A stretch of 64,000 nucleotides of DNA from CATQHW01 sp965243545. GTDB taxonomy: Bacteria > Spirochaetota > Spirochaetia > SZUA-6 > Bin103. How positions within the stretch are numbered: the first letter of the stretch is position 1; each line of letters starts with the position of its first letter. The stretch is from positions 3,038,001 through 3,102,000 of the forward strand of contig OZ251573.1 of the NCBI GenBank assembly GCA_965243545.1, read 5' to 3'. The position numbers were made by a program, and so were the translations under genes. A model generated the notes under the pieces. It did not search any database. It was not told where the DNA came from and worked only from the letters and a program-made list of their open reading frames with translations. This document shows, one piece after another, positions 16,551 through 25,658 of the stretch.

Positions 16551-17380
16551 CAGGCGTGCTCCAGCGATCCCTTGCTGAAGGCAAGGTCGATCGCCAGGAT
16601 CGCCGCGTCGGCGTGGGCGCCGAGGTCGCCGGTGATCTCCTCTATGCCGGCGATCAGCCGGTCGAAGTCGCCGGCCGGGACGACCGCCATGATGGTCCTG
16701 CTCACGTCGCTCTTCTCACCTAGAAAATTGAGGAAGTCCCCGAAGATCGGCACGCTGGTAAGATGCCCGCGGATGCCCTTGGTGTCGAACACCGCGGCGC
16801 CGCGGATGCCGCGCTCCAGGAACAGCGTGACGATGTCATCAAAGTAGCGGTGCTGGTATACCACCACGAACAGCAGCCGGTCGCCAGTCTGCGAGCTGCC
16901 GGCCGAAGGGCGAGCGACCGCCGGCAGCAGGTGCGCGGCGAACGCGTCGGCCAGCTGCTGGCGGGTCGGCGCCGCCAGCAGCTCCTCGTGCAGGCGGCGG
17001 TTGAGCCCGGTGCGGGAGATCTGCGCCAGCAGCTGCAGGTAGTGCTGCGGGTCCTCATCCGGCCCCACCAGCACGAAGAAGAGCCGCGTCCGCTTGCCGT
17101 CCACGCTGTCGTAGTCGATCCCGCGCTTCGACACGGCGATGCCGAACACGAACTCCGACGCCTGCGCCAGGCGCGCGTGCGGAATGGCTACGCCGTCCTC
17201 GAATCCGGTCGATCCCGCCTCCTCGCGCTCCACCAGCGCCCGGTGCAGATCGTCGGCGGTCACCCCCTCCAACCCGGCGGCCACCAGCTCGGCCAGCTCC
17301 CGCACGCACTGCTCCTTGGTGGTCGAGTCGAGCGCCACGGTACAGGCGCGCGCATCGATGATCTCGCGTAGCTCCGCCAT
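16550..17380 (-). CDS. PTS EIIA (fructose/Ntr type) domain protein with P-II-like C-terminus
   Basis: 276 residues from the ATG at 17380, preceded by GGGAGG. Residues about 1-150 are an EIIA type-2 domain with the phosphorylatable His in FEDGVAIPHARL (about residue 66). Residues about 170-265 (RLLFVVVYQHRYFDDIVTLF, GIRGAAVFDTKGIRGHL, then TIMAVVPAGDFDRLIAGIEE) look like an alternating strand-helix domain of the P-II/ACT kind. No sugar permease is present, so a regulatory role is more likely than sugar import. The next upstream gene is a proton antiporter, a likely functional partner. It is coupled by TGATG to the E2 gene. Confidence 0.8.
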   Translation of the reverse strand: MAELREIIDARACTVALDSTTKEQCVRELAELVAAGLEGVTADDLHRALVEREEAGSTGFEDGVAIPHARLAQASEFVFGIAVSKRGIDYDSVDGKRTRLFFVLVGPDEDPQHYLQLLAQISRTGLNRRLHEELLAAPTRQQLADAFAAHLLPAVARPSAGSSQTGDRLLFVVVYQHRYFDDIVTLFLERGIRGAAVFDTKGIRGHLTSVPIFGDFLNFLGEKSDVSRTIMAVVPAGDFDRLIAGIEEITGDLGAHADAAILAIDLAFSKGSLEHA

Positions 17381-17508
17381 GTTTCTCAACCTCCCATCGT
17401 GACCGCAACGCCCGGTGACCGGCCGCCTGCGGCTCCCACCCGCCGGCCGTGCAACCGCGCGGTACGGAGTCTGTCGGAAATGCCGCGGCCGCGACAATCC
17501 GGCCCGGT

Positions 17509-18762
17509 CTACCCCCGCGTGGCGACGCCGCGGGTCAACCCGAAGCGCGAAATCGACGGGCCGATCAGCTCGTTGATGAATACGCTCAGCAGCACGACGT
17601 TGACGATCTGCGTGACCAGCCGCTGCACGTCGGCGGCCGCGGCGGCAAAGATGCTCGACCCCTGCAGGACCAGCGCCAGACCGATCGCCACGCCCGCCTG
17701 CGGAAACAGGCAGAAGCCGAGGAACCGGCGCACGCCGTCCGGTGCGCGCATCACCAGCGCGCCGGCGTAGGCGCCGGCGAACTTCCCGGCGAAGCGGGCG
17801 GCCAGATAGACCAGGCCGTAGATCACCACCGTCACCTCGGCGAACACCGAGAGCTGCAGCTCGGCGCCGGCCAGGATGAAGAACAGGGCGAAGACCGGCG
17901 GCGTCACCGGCTCCACCACCGCGAACAGCCGCCGGTTGACCGGGCTCAGGTTGATCAGCACCGCGCCGAACATCATGTTGGCCAGCAGCGGCGACAGCTC
18001 CAGGGCGAGCGCGCCGGCGGTCACGATGAACACCACCGCCACGGTGACGACCAGCCGCGCGCCGTCCGACGGGGCGCGCCGGGCGATCAGGTGCAGCACC
18101 GCGCCGCCGGCGGCGCCGATCAGCAGCGAAAGCCCGATCTCCGTCCCGGCTTCGGCAGCCGCGAACAGGACGCCGCCGTGCTCCGCGACCGCTCCGAACT
18201 GCGGCGCCACCACCGCCAGGATGACGCTGAACAGCAGCACCGCTATGGCGTCGTCAAAGGCGACCACGCCGTACAGGTAGTCGACGAACCCGCCGTGCAT
18301 CTTCAGCTCGCGCACGATCACGACCGTCGCCGCCGGCGCGGTGGCCGCGGCGATGCCGCCGAGCAGCAACGCGAACCGCGAGTCGAGTCCCAGCAGGCTG
18401 AGCGCGGCGCTCACCACCGCGAACGCCAGGAACGCCTCCAGCAACGTGATCACCAGGATCTTGGCGCCGGAGCTGCGGAGTTTGCGGAGCTGGAACTCGC
18501 CGCCGATGGTGATGGCTATGAACGCCAGCGCCACCTCCGTCACCGACTGCAGCCGCTCGGCGGCATGATGGGAGATGACGCCGGCGACCGAGTCGCTCAG
18601 CACCAGGCCGGCGACGATGTAGCCCGTGATCGACGGCAGCCCGATCCGGCCGGCCAGTCGGCCGGCGAAGTAGCCGCAGAGCAGCAGCACGCCAAGGCTC
18701 AGCACCGGGCTGGCGTCCGCGGCGGCCGCGGCCCGCTCCAACGCCGTTGCGAGCCCCTGCAC
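17509..18762 (-). CDS. Cation:proton antiporter (CPA2-like)
   Basis: A 417-residue integral membrane protein with about 12 hydrophobic segments, starting at a GTG. VLLLCGYFAGRLAGRIGLPS and TGYIVAGLVLSDSV near the N-terminus, the discontinuous helix region GGIAAATAPAATVVIVREL and GVVAFDDAIAVLLFSV (paired acidic residues) are characteristic of CPA2 Na+(K+)/H+ antiporters. There is no C-terminal TrkA-N domain. The PTS IIA-like gene follows after 128 bases and may regulate transport. The ion specificity is not deducible. The upstream neighbour at 18861 is divergent. Confidence 0.88.
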   Translation of the reverse strand: MQGLATALERAAAAADASPVLSLGVLLLCGYFAGRLAGRIGLPSITGYIVAGLVLSDSVAGVISHHAAERLQSVTEVALAFIAITIGGEFQLRKLRSSGAKILVITLLEAFLAFAVVSAALSLLGLDSRFALLLGGIAAATAPAATVVIVRELKMHGGFVDYLYGVVAFDDAIAVLLFSVILAVVAPQFGAVAEHGGVLFAAAEAGTEIGLSLLIGAAGGAVLHLIARRAPSDGARLVVTVAVVFIVTAGALALELSPLLANMMFGAVLINLSPVNRRLFAVVEPVTPPVFALFFILAGAELQLSVFAEVTVVIYGLVYLAARFAGKFAGAYAGALVMRAPDGVRRFLGFCLFPQAGVAIGLALVLQGSSIFAAAAADVQRLVTQIVNVVLLSVFINELIGPSISRFGLTRGVATRG

Positions 18763-18860
18763 GCGCTGAGCGTAGGTTTCGCCGGCCGTAGCGTCAATTG
18801 CCGGACGCGCGCACGGTCCTGACAGGCCGGCCGCCGGCGGTGTACCCTGCCGGCGCCGTC

Positions 18861-19250
18861 ATGACGTACAAGCCGACTCTGCGCGTTGCGCTGATCGCGG
18901 TGGCCGGGGCGCTGCTCCTGGCCGGCTGCTTCCCGTCCATACCCACGCAAGCCAGCCGGCCGCCGGTCGCCGTCGACGCGTCATTCTCTCCGGACGGGTC
19001 GAGGATTCTGTTCACCGCCAACCATGACGGCGACATGGAGATCTACGTGGTGGGCGTCGACGGCGCCGGCCTGCGCGCGCTGACCGACAACGACGGAGAG
19101 GACTACTTCCCCAACTGGTCGCCGGACGGCTCCGCCATCGTGTTCAGCTCGGACCGCGGCGGTTCCGTGGAGATCTACGTGATGGACGCCGACGGCGCGA
19201 ACCAGCGCCGCATCATCGACGCAGAGAGCATCAGACAGCTGGAGCGCTGA
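18861..19250 (+). CDS. Lipoprotein with TolB-like PD40 repeats
   Basis: 129 residues from the ATG at 18861. The signal sequence ends in the lipobox LLLAGC (Cys at about 22). Two PD40/WD-like units follow: ASFSPDGSRILFTANHDGDM-EIYVV and NWSPDGSAIVFSSDRGGSV-EIYVM, each ending with a DGxxxR turn. Only two blades are present, too few to close a propeller alone, so it may oligomerise or be a shortened TolB-type protein. An in-frame upstream start at 18798 is rejected because it would bury the signal peptide. It is divergent from the antiporter gene and meets the DoxX gene tail to tail with one base between. Confidence 0.75.
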   Translation: MTYKPTLRVALIAVAGALLLAGCFPSIPTQASRPPVAVDASFSPDGSRILFTANHDGDMEIYVVGVDGAGLRALTDNDGEDYFPNWSPDGSAIVFSSDRGGSVEIYVMDADGANQRRIIDAESIRQLER

Positions 19251-19251
19251 G

Positions 19252-19656
19252 TCAGGAAGAACGGCCGCGGCCTCTGCCGCCGCCCCAGCCGTCGGCCGCC
19301 ACGCGGTCCGGGCCGTTGATGGCCACCACCAGCGTGGCGATCAGCACCCCGAAGTCGCGCACCGCGATGGCCGGGCCGGCCAGCGTGTAGACCGCCACCA
19401 CGATCACGGCCAGCTGCGCGGCCAGCAGCAGCGCCACCGCCCGCGTGAACAGCCCCACGATCAGCGCGCTGGCGAGCGCCACCTCGATGGCGCCGTGGAT
19501 GACCGTAAAGAGCCGGTCGAAGTCGACCACGCCGATGGAGTCGCCCACCGTATGGACGATCTGCGGCAGGTAGGCGGCCCCGAAGTCCGGGTTACGGAGC
19601 TGAGCGACGCCGAACCACAGAAACACCACGCCGACGCCGAGCCGTAGCAGCACCAT
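19252..19656 (-). CDS. DoxX-like membrane protein
   Basis: About 134 residues from the ATG at 19656 (an upstream start at 19689 is possible). Four hydrophobic segments: MVLLRLGVGVVFLWFGVAQL, then VIHGAIEVALASALIVGLFT, then ALLLAAQLAVIVVAVYTL and a final DFGVLIATLVVAI, the arrangement of DoxX/DoxD family proteins. Family members act around thiol or quinone redox chemistry, but the specific role is unknown. It ends one base from the convergent lipoprotein gene. Confidence 0.7.
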   Translation of the reverse strand: MVLLRLGVGVVFLWFGVAQLRNPDFGAAYLPQIVHTVGDSIGVVDFDRLFTVIHGAIEVALASALIVGLFTRAVALLLAAQLAVIVVAVYTLAGPAIAVRDFGVLIATLVVAINGPDRVAADGWGGGRGRGRSS

Positions 19657-19771
19657 GCCGGCATTGTGCGGTCCGCCCCCGCGTGGCATCCCCGACAGGC
19701 TAGCCGGCGCCCGCCCCGTGCGTCAAGGAACGCCAATTGACTCTACGCGCAGTCCGGTCGACCATACCGGA

Positions 19772-20107
19772 GTGAGCGCTGAGTGGATCGCCGTCGTCAT
19801 CGCTCTCGTCGCAGTCGGCGTCAGCGTTACGGTCGCCGTGGTGTCCGGTTTCCGCCGCATGGATGATCGCTTGGCCCGCCTGGATGATCGCCTGCGGGAT
19901 ACCGAAACCCGCCTGGACGAACGCCTGCGCAACGTCGAGGGCCGCCTGGACGAACGCCTCCTCGTTTTGGACGCCCGGCTGCGCAACGTCGAAACCGGAC
20001 TCGCTTTTCTGCGCGGACGCCTGCAGGAGGATGACCCGGAGATCGAACCGGAACCGCCGCCGGCCGAGCCGGCCCCGGAACGCGTCCGCCAAACCGCCCG
20101 GGCCTAA
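19772..20107 (+). CDS. Short membrane-anchored coiled-coil protein
   Basis: 111 residues from a GTG at 19772. Residues 3-23 (AEWIAVVIALVAVGVSVTVA) form one membrane helix. Residues about 28-85 are a heptad-rich coiled coil made of near repeats: RLARLDDRLRD, TRLDERLRNVEG, RLDERLLVLDA, RLRNVETGLAF. The tail is acidic and Pro-rich. The DNA repeats mirror the protein repeats (cctggatgatcgcct-like units). Such proteins often scaffold or regulate membrane complexes; no function can be assigned. It converges on the mevalonate kinase gene, which ends 28 bases away. Confidence 0.65.
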   Translation: MSAEWIAVVIALVAVGVSVTVAVVSGFRRMDDRLARLDDRLRDTETRLDERLRNVEGRLDERLLVLDARLRNVETGLAFLRGRLQEDDPEIEPEPPPAEPAPERVRQTARA

Positions 20108-20135
20108 GGACGCCCCGCAGGCGGCGGCTCCGAAC

Positions 20136-21110
20136 CTACGCCGGGTCCCCGGCCAGGGCGATCCGCGTTTCGGCGGGCGCCGGCCACCCGCGGGCGGCCA
20201 GCACCGTGACGCCGGCCGGCTCCACCGCCAGCAACGCCGCCGCGGCGCCGAACAGCAGCGATTCCCCGACCGCACTGAGCACCGCCATGCCGGCCAGCCG
20301 GTCCGGCGCGAACGCCACGAAGGCGCCGCCGCCGCCGCCGCCGCTGATCTTGCCGCCGGTGGCGCCGGCGGACCGCGCCACCGCCAGCGCGCCGGCCACC
20401 GCCGGCGAGCCGACGCCGATGCCGGTCAGCAGTGCGTCCGCCTCGTCGGCCAGTGCGCCCAGGCGGACCGCCCGATCGGCGGCCGAGGCGGCCGGCGCGG
20501 CCAGCGCCTCGCAGGCCGGGGCCACGATCTCGCCCAACCGGTCGATCGCCGTTCGCACCGCAACGTCGCCGGCCTGCCGCCGCCGCCGCACGGCCGCCAC
20601 CAAGGCGGCGGTGTCGCCGCGGCGCGGCACGAATCCGGCGATCAGGTGGAGCCTCGGCACGGCTATCGCCTGCGCGGCCGGCAGCTGCCCGGGCGCCGGC
20701 GGCGTGAACCGCTGCACGCCGCCGAGCAGCGCCAGACCGGTGTCGATGCCGGACGGCGACCCGTGAAATGCGTGCTCGGCGCGGTGCGCCGCACGCCATA
20801 GCGATAGATCGCCGCCATCCGGGAACGCCGCGCGCGCCAGGGCGGCGCAGAGCGCCGCCGATGAGCCCAACCCCACCCCGAACGGAATCTCCGAGCGCAC
20901 CGCGGCCGTGCCGCCCGGCAGTGCGCCGGCGCCGATCCGGCGCCACGCCGCGCGCAACCGCGGGGCCTCCGCATGGGACTGATCGCCGGGGCTCAGGGGC
21001 GCCAACCGCAGCCGCAGACGCCACGGCAGGCCGATGCCGACCGCCGGCCGGCCGTACACGGCGGCGTGTTCGCCGAACAGCAGCAGCTTGCCGCCCGCGT
21101 CGCCGGTCAT
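20136..21110 (-). CDS. mvaK1: Mevalonate kinase
   Basis: A 324-residue GHMP kinase phosphorylating mevalonate, the third enzyme of the mevalonate route to IPP. Motif 1: GKLLLFGEHAAVYGRPAVG. Motif 2, the ATP loop: PFGVGLGSSAAL. Catalytic Asp region: SPSGIDTGLALLGG. Motif 3: KISGGGGGGAFVAF. It is the last gene of the operon mvaS-mvaA-mvaD-mvaK2-mvaK1 and starts 16 bases after the mvaK2 stop. The assignment to mevalonate rather than phosphomevalonate rests on EHAAVYG and GIDT, typical of mevalonate kinase. Confidence 0.9.
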   Translation of the reverse strand: MTGDAGGKLLLFGEHAAVYGRPAVGIGLPWRLRLRLAPLSPGDQSHAEAPRLRAAWRRIGAGALPGGTAAVRSEIPFGVGLGSSAALCAALARAAFPDGGDLSLWRAAHRAEHAFHGSPSGIDTGLALLGGVQRFTPPAPGQLPAAQAIAVPRLHLIAGFVPRRGDTAALVAAVRRRRQAGDVAVRTAIDRLGEIVAPACEALAAPAASAADRAVRLGALADEADALLTGIGVGSPAVAGALAVARSAGATGGKISGGGGGGAFVAFAPDRLAGMAVLSAVGESLLFGAAAALLAVEPAGVTVLAARGWPAPAETRIALAGDPA

Positions 21111-21126
21111 GGCCTGATCTTACCGG

Positions 21127-22155
21127 TCACGGCGCGCCTTTGCCCGCGGCGTCGCGCACGCCGGCGGCGCTGACGGAGAGCCGGCGCGCCCAACGAGCAT
21201 TCGGCGCCGGGCCGGCCGGCGCCGGCTCGGCGGCCGCCGGGACGCAGACCGCCAGCTCGCCGCCGGCGCCGGCCGGCTTGCCGGCGAAACCGGCGGCCGC
21301 GGCGCGCTCCAGGCGAACGCGCAGGCTGGCCGGCTCCACCGGCACGCCGATCGCCTCTCCCAGCCACCGCGTCACCCGCCGGCCGGCACGGAACGCCTCC
21401 GCCCAGCGTCCGGTGCGCAGCGCGCGGCGGACGATGGCGTCGGAGAGCCGGCGATGGCGCGCGCATTCGGCCGGGCGCCGCCGCGCCCAGTCCAGATAAC
21501 GGGCCACCGCCGGCGGCGTCGCCAGCGGCCGATCGCCCAGGATCACGAACAGCTCAGCCGGCGGCGCCGCCACACCGGTCACGCGCCTGTACCGCGGCTC
21601 TGCGCCGCCGTGGAACAGGCCAGCGCCGCCGTAGGTCGATGCGGCCACGTCGTAGCCGCTGCCGCGTCCGCCCTGCGCGGCGCGGTGCGCGCGCAGCGCC
21701 GTCCGGAACACGGTGTCGAGCGGCGCCGCGCCGCGCGGCCCGCCGAGCAGCGCATGGGTCACCGCCACCGCCACCGCTGCGCTCGACCCCAGACCGAGCT
21801 TGCGTCCGCCGCCGGTCAGCGCGGAGGAGTCGACCGTCACGAGCGCGGGATCGGGGGCCGAGCCGATGGTGCGGGCGCAGGCGCCGACCACGGCGTCGAG
21901 CAGTCCGCCCGGCGCGCCCGCCGTCCCGGCGGCCGATGCGCCGGCGTCCGATGCGCCGGCGGCGTTCGACGGCCACGCGAAGCGGTCGATGCCGTCGGTC
22001 CCCTCGATGCGCAGGGCGCGCGCGGCGCGCACGCGCACCCGCACGCGCGGCTCGACCGCAACCGCCACCCCCAAGCCGCCCGGCCACAGCACCGCGTACT
22101 CGCCCAGCAGCAGCACGCTGCCGGGCGCGCTGCACCCGCGCGGCTCAACCGTCAC
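21127..22155 (-). CDS. mvaK2: Phosphomevalonate kinase
   Basis: A 342-residue GHMP kinase that makes 5-diphosphomevalonate. SAPGSVLLLGEYAVL is the N-terminal motif and RKLGLGSSAAVAVAVTHAL the ATP loop; the segment QGGRGSGYDVAASTYGGAGL is characteristic of bacterial phosphomevalonate kinases. The C-terminal glycine loop is partly degenerate (AGAGGELAVCV), acceptable for this subfamily. It starts at a GTG that overlaps the mvaD stop by 11 bases. The position between mvaD and mvaK1 supports the assignment. Confidence 0.88.
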   Translation of the reverse strand: MTVEPRGCSAPGSVLLLGEYAVLWPGGLGVAVAVEPRVRVRVRAARALRIEGTDGIDRFAWPSNAAGASDAGASAAGTAGAPGGLLDAVVGACARTIGSAPDPALVTVDSSALTGGGRKLGLGSSAAVAVAVTHALLGGPRGAAPLDTVFRTALRAHRAAQGGRGSGYDVAASTYGGAGLFHGGAEPRYRRVTGVAAPPAELFVILGDRPLATPPAVARYLDWARRRPAECARHRRLSDAIVRRALRTGRWAEAFRAGRRVTRWLGEAIGVPVEPASLRVRLERAAAAGFAGKPAGAGGELAVCVPAAAEPAPAGPAPNARWARRLSVSAAGVRDAAGKGAP

Positions 22156-23089
22156 CGTGCACGCCCGCCCCGACCGCCGAAATGATCGGCGGGCGCGCCG
22201 CCGGGCAGGCGGCGGCCAGCGCAGCGGCTACCCGTCCCGCATCGCGGTCCGCGCACACCACCTTGACCTGCGGCCCCGCGTCCATCGTCTCCCACGCGGC
22301 CACGCCCTGCGCTCGCAACGCCTCCACCGCCGCCAGCAGGGTCAGCGTCTCCGGCAGCCAATAGCGGATCGGCGGGTCGGCCGCCAGCATGGTGGCGAAC
22401 ATGCGGCAATAACTCTTCCGCATCGCGCCGCCCAGCCGCTCCAGGTCACGGCCGCGCACCGCCGCGACCGCTTCCGCGTAGAGACGCGGGCTGTCGCGCA
22501 CCCATCCGTCGTACGCCGGCGACGTGCGCCGCACGCGTTCCATCGCCTCGCGCGATCCGATCGGCTTGGCTGCGGCGGTCACCACCGCTATCACCACCCG
22601 CAGCTCCGGCCACGCCGCGGCCGGCGCCAGCGGCACCGCGCGCTCGGCCCCTGCCGGCAGCGCCGCAAAGCCGCCGAACACGGCGCGCGCCGCCGACGCC
22701 GACCCCACGCGCGCCAGCGCGGAAAGCTCGGCGTCTTCAAGGCTCGCCCCGCACGCCGCCGCGCACGCCGCGGCGAGCGCGGCGAACCCGGAAGAGGAGC
22801 TGGCCAGACCGGCCGCGCTCGGAAAATCGTTGCGCGCGCGGATGCGGAAGCCGCTCCGCGTCCCGCACCGCCGGCGCACCGCCTCCAGAAACGGCCGGTA
22901 CCGCGCCGGGGGGACTGGGCGGCCGTCGAGCTCCACCGAATCGCCGGCGTCGAGCCACACCTCGGCGCGGCTGCGGAGGGCGTCGAGCGAGACGCCGAGG
23001 CTCGGCGTAGCCGGCAGGTTGCGCTCCGCATCCGCCTTGCCCCAGTACTTGACCAGCGCCAGGTTCGGGTGCGCGGCGGCGGCGCTCAC
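22145..23089 (-). CDS. mvaD: Diphosphomevalonate decarboxylase
   Basis: A 314-residue GHMP-superfamily enzyme producing isopentenyl diphosphate with ATP and loss of CO2. Recognised by NLALVKYWGKADAERNLPAT (residues about 8-27), the ATP loop NDFPSAAGLASSSSGFAAL and the substrate motif WETMDAGPQVKVV. The start is the GTG at 23089, which overlaps the mvaA stop (GTGA); the same frame is open much further upstream, but that part is antisense-like shadow within mvaA. Gene order and coupling match a mevalonate operon. Confidence 0.93.
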   Translation of the reverse strand: MSAAAAHPNLALVKYWGKADAERNLPATPSLGVSLDALRSRAEVWLDAGDSVELDGRPVPPARYRPFLEAVRRRCGTRSGFRIRARNDFPSAAGLASSSSGFAALAAACAAACGASLEDAELSALARVGSASAARAVFGGFAALPAGAERAVPLAPAAAWPELRVVIAVVTAAAKPIGSREAMERVRRTSPAYDGWVRDSPRLYAEAVAAVRGRDLERLGGAMRKSYCRMFATMLAADPPIRYWLPETLTLLAAVEALRAQGVAAWETMDAGPQVKVVCADRDAGRVAAALAAACPAARPPIISAVGAGVHGDG

Positions 23090-24357
23090 CGTGCGGGGCG
23101 CCGCAGATCGGCGAGCGCCGCCGCGGCCGCGTCCTGATCGACCCGCCCGGCGGCGATGCGCGCGGCGACCCGCTCGACCTCCGCGCCGCGCGCGCCGGCC
23201 CGGAACGCCAGCCGGCGCGCGTGCAGGCGCAGGTGGCCGCGCTGGATGCCTTCGCCCACCAGCGCCATGAGCGCCGCCAAATTCTGGGCAAGCCCCACCG
23301 CGCAGGCAATGCGGGCGAGCGCCCGCGCCCCCGGGTTGCCGAGCACCTGCAGGCCGAACCGGGCGCCGGGGTGGACGCTCACCGCGCCGCCGGCCGAGCC
23401 GAGCGGGATCGGCACCGTCAGCTCGCCGGCCAGCCGCCCGTCCCGGCGCCGGTAGGCCGTCAGCGGCCGGTAGCTCCCCGACCGGCCGGCGTGCAGGTGC
23501 GCCGCCGCCTCGACCGCGCGCGTGTCGTTGCCGGTCGCCAGCGCCACCGCGGCGATGCCGTTCATGATCCCCTTGTTGTGGGTGACCGCTCGGTCGGGAT
23601 CTGCGACCGCTACCGCGTTCGCCCGCACGACCCGTCCGGCCATCTCCGCCCCGCTCCGGCCGGCGCGCGCCAGCCGGCTTTCCGGGCACGTGAACCGGGC
23701 GGTGCAGAGGTTGTGCCGCGACGCGTTGGTGACGATCGACATCAGCGCTTCGCCGCCGCCGATCCGTTCCAGCAGCGGCCGGAGCGCCTCGCCGGCGGTA
23801 TTGACCTTGTTGGCGCCCATCGCGTCGCGGACGTCCAGGTCGACCTCGACCTTGAGCACGCCGGCCGCCGGCAGGCCCAGCACGCGCAGGCCGCGGTAGC
23901 CGCCGCCGCGCGCCACCAGCGCCGGCACCGCGGCGTCGACCCGTTCGCGAATGGCCGGCTCGGCGGACGCCACCCGCCCGGCGGCGCCGGCGGCGCCGTC
24001 CACGAAGATCTGCACGGTCGCCAACGGCAGCCCGCCTTCGGTCGTGAACCCGCCGCCGCCGCGCACCAGCCGCGCGGCATGGGTGGCGGCGGCGACCACC
24101 GACGGCTCCTCGGTGGCCATCGGCACGGCGGCCTCCCGCCCGTCGATCAGAAAGCCGGCGGCGATACCGACCGGCATGGCCAGCGCGCCGACCGCCGACT
24201 CCACCATCAGGTCGGCCAGCTCCAGCGCCTCGCCCGGCTGACCGGTAGCCGCCAACTCGGCTTCGCCGAGCGGATGGCCGGCGGCGGCGGCGGCGGCCCG
24301 CAGCAGGTCACGCCGCTCCGCGACCGCCGCGTAGCGAAAGCGTTCGGGAAGCGTCAT
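23086..24357 (-). CDS. mvaA: Class II HMG-CoA reductase
   Basis: 423 residues, soluble, of the bacterial class II type without a membrane anchor. Catalytic features: Glu in PMATEEPSVVAAA, Asp/Asn region DAMGANKVNTAGE, Lys in TCPESRLA...THNKGIMNGIAA, and the C-terminal His in QRGHLRLHARRLAF. It reduces HMG-CoA to mevalonate; biosynthetic direction is implied by the co-operonic HMG-CoA synthase and downstream kinases. Coenzyme preference (NADH or NADPH) is not evident. It starts 11 bases after the mvaS stop and ends in a GTGA overlap with mvaD. Confidence 0.94.
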   Translation of the reverse strand: MTLPERFRYAAVAERRDLLRAAAAAAGHPLGEAELAATGQPGEALELADLMVESAVGALAMPVGIAAGFLIDGREAAVPMATEEPSVVAAATHAARLVRGGGGFTTEGGLPLATVQIFVDGAAGAAGRVASAEPAIRERVDAAVPALVARGGGYRGLRVLGLPAAGVLKVEVDLDVRDAMGANKVNTAGEALRPLLERIGGGEALMSIVTNASRHNLCTARFTCPESRLARAGRSGAEMAGRVVRANAVAVADPDRAVTHNKGIMNGIAAVALATGNDTRAVEAAAHLHAGRSGSYRPLTAYRRRDGRLAGELTVPIPLGSAGGAVSVHPGARFGLQVLGNPGARALARIACAVGLAQNLAALMALVGEGIQRGHLRLHARRLAFRAGARGAEVERVAARIAAGRVDQDAAAAALADLRRPAR

Positions 24358-24368
24358 GCGCCGGCCCG

Positions 24369-25658
24369 CTACCGCGAGCGCGGCGCTCTCCGGTAGTCGT
24401 ACAGGCGGTAGCCGTCCTCGCGGACGCCGCGCAGAAAGAACCGGTCGCCCGGAACGGCTTCGCCGTCCGGGCCGGGCGCCTCGTCGCGGCTGCCGATCCA
24501 CCGGTCGTACTGGCCGAACGTCGCCGGCACCGAATGGTCGAGCACCTTGTCGAGCGCCCACGACCGGATCACGTCCGGCGCGCCGGCCGCCACCCGGCCG
24601 GCCACCACCAGCGCGGTATTGCCGGAGCCGTAGGAAAACAGCAGCACTTGCCGGCCGACGATGTCGTCGCCCAGCTTTTGATAGCGCCGGAAGAGCACCG
24701 AGGCGAGTCCCAGGAACAGCGCTCCAGAGTAGATGTTGCCGATCAGCGCCACCGGTTCGACGGCCGCTTCCAGATCGCGCTCGGCCAGGAACGCCCGGCT
24801 GGCGGCGTCGTCGAGCCCCAGATGGCGGCTGACCAATTCGGTCATGGCCTCTATCGGCAGCGTCACGAACGGGCTGTGCAGGGCGAACGCGTCGGCGCCG
24901 GCCAGCGCCTCGCCCGGTTCCCGGCCGGCGCGCCGGCAGTGATCGAGCAGCGCCTGGCTCACCGCATGCTTGTAGCAGCGGACCGAGTAGCCCCCCTTGA
25001 CGCGGGCGGTTTCGGAGCCGAGCGGCCGGAAGAAGTCGTCGACGTCGCTCGACGAGTAGCCGGCGGTCGCCACGTCGATCTCCAGCAGCTGCGGGTCGGC
25101 GCAGGCGCTCATGGCCACGGCGCCCGCCCCCTGCGTGATCTCCGCGGTCGACGCCGCGTCGTAGCGGGCGATGTCCGAACAGACCACCACGCCGCTTTCG
25201 GCGGGGCGGTTGGAGACGGTCAACAGCGCCAGCACGGCCAGCAGCGAGATCATGCCGCCGGCGCAGGCGTGCTGGACCTGAAAGGTGGAGATGCCCTCCG
25301 GCACCGGGCAGCCGGCCTCCTGCAGCATCCCCTCGACGTAGGCGGAGACCGGCTTGCTGTGGTCGACGGCCGTCTCCGTGCCGACCGCCAGATAGCGCAG
25401 GTCGGCCAGCGACAACGTGCCGCGCGTCAGCAGCCGCAGGGCAGCCTGCGCGGCCATCGTCACGCAGTCCTCCCACCACGCCGGAAACCGGACCTTCTTC
25501 TGCTGCGTGTATTCGAACGCGCGCTTGAGCGCGGTGCGGAGCAACGGATTCTCCTTGATCCGGCGGCGGATCAGCGCGCTCATGTCGATCTCCAGCGACG
25601 GCAGGTAGAGGGCGATGTCGCCGATGCCGACGACGGTCGTCGCGGCGCCCGCGCTCAC
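24369..25658 (-). CDS. mvaS: Hydroxymethylglutaryl-CoA synthase
   Basis: A 429-residue thiolase-fold enzyme condensing acetyl-CoA with acetoacetyl-CoA. Motifs: VVGIGDIALYLPSLEI at the start, catalytic Glu near GTETAVDHSKPVSAYV, nucleophilic Cys in FQVQHACAGGMISL, catalytic His in ALHSPFVTLPIEAM, and the terminal LLFSYGSGNTALV. The GTG start at 25658 overlaps the miaB stop (GTGA). No acetoacetyl-CoA thiolase or IPP isomerase gene lies in the window. Confidence 0.93.
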   Translation of the reverse strand: MSAGAATTVVGIGDIALYLPSLEIDMSALIRRRIKENPLLRTALKRAFEYTQQKKVRFPAWWEDCVTMAAQAALRLLTRGTLSLADLRYLAVGTETAVDHSKPVSAYVEGMLQEAGCPVPEGISTFQVQHACAGGMISLLAVLALLTVSNRPAESGVVVCSDIARYDAASTAEITQGAGAVAMSACADPQLLEIDVATAGYSSSDVDDFFRPLGSETARVKGGYSVRCYKHAVSQALLDHCRRAGREPGEALAGADAFALHSPFVTLPIEAMTELVSRHLGLDDAASRAFLAERDLEAAVEPVALIGNIYSGALFLGLASVLFRRYQKLGDDIVGRQVLLFSYGSGNTALVVAGRVAAGAPDVIRSWALDKVLDHSVPATFGQYDRWIGSRDEAPGPDGEAVPGDRFFLRGVREDGYRLYDYRRAPRSR

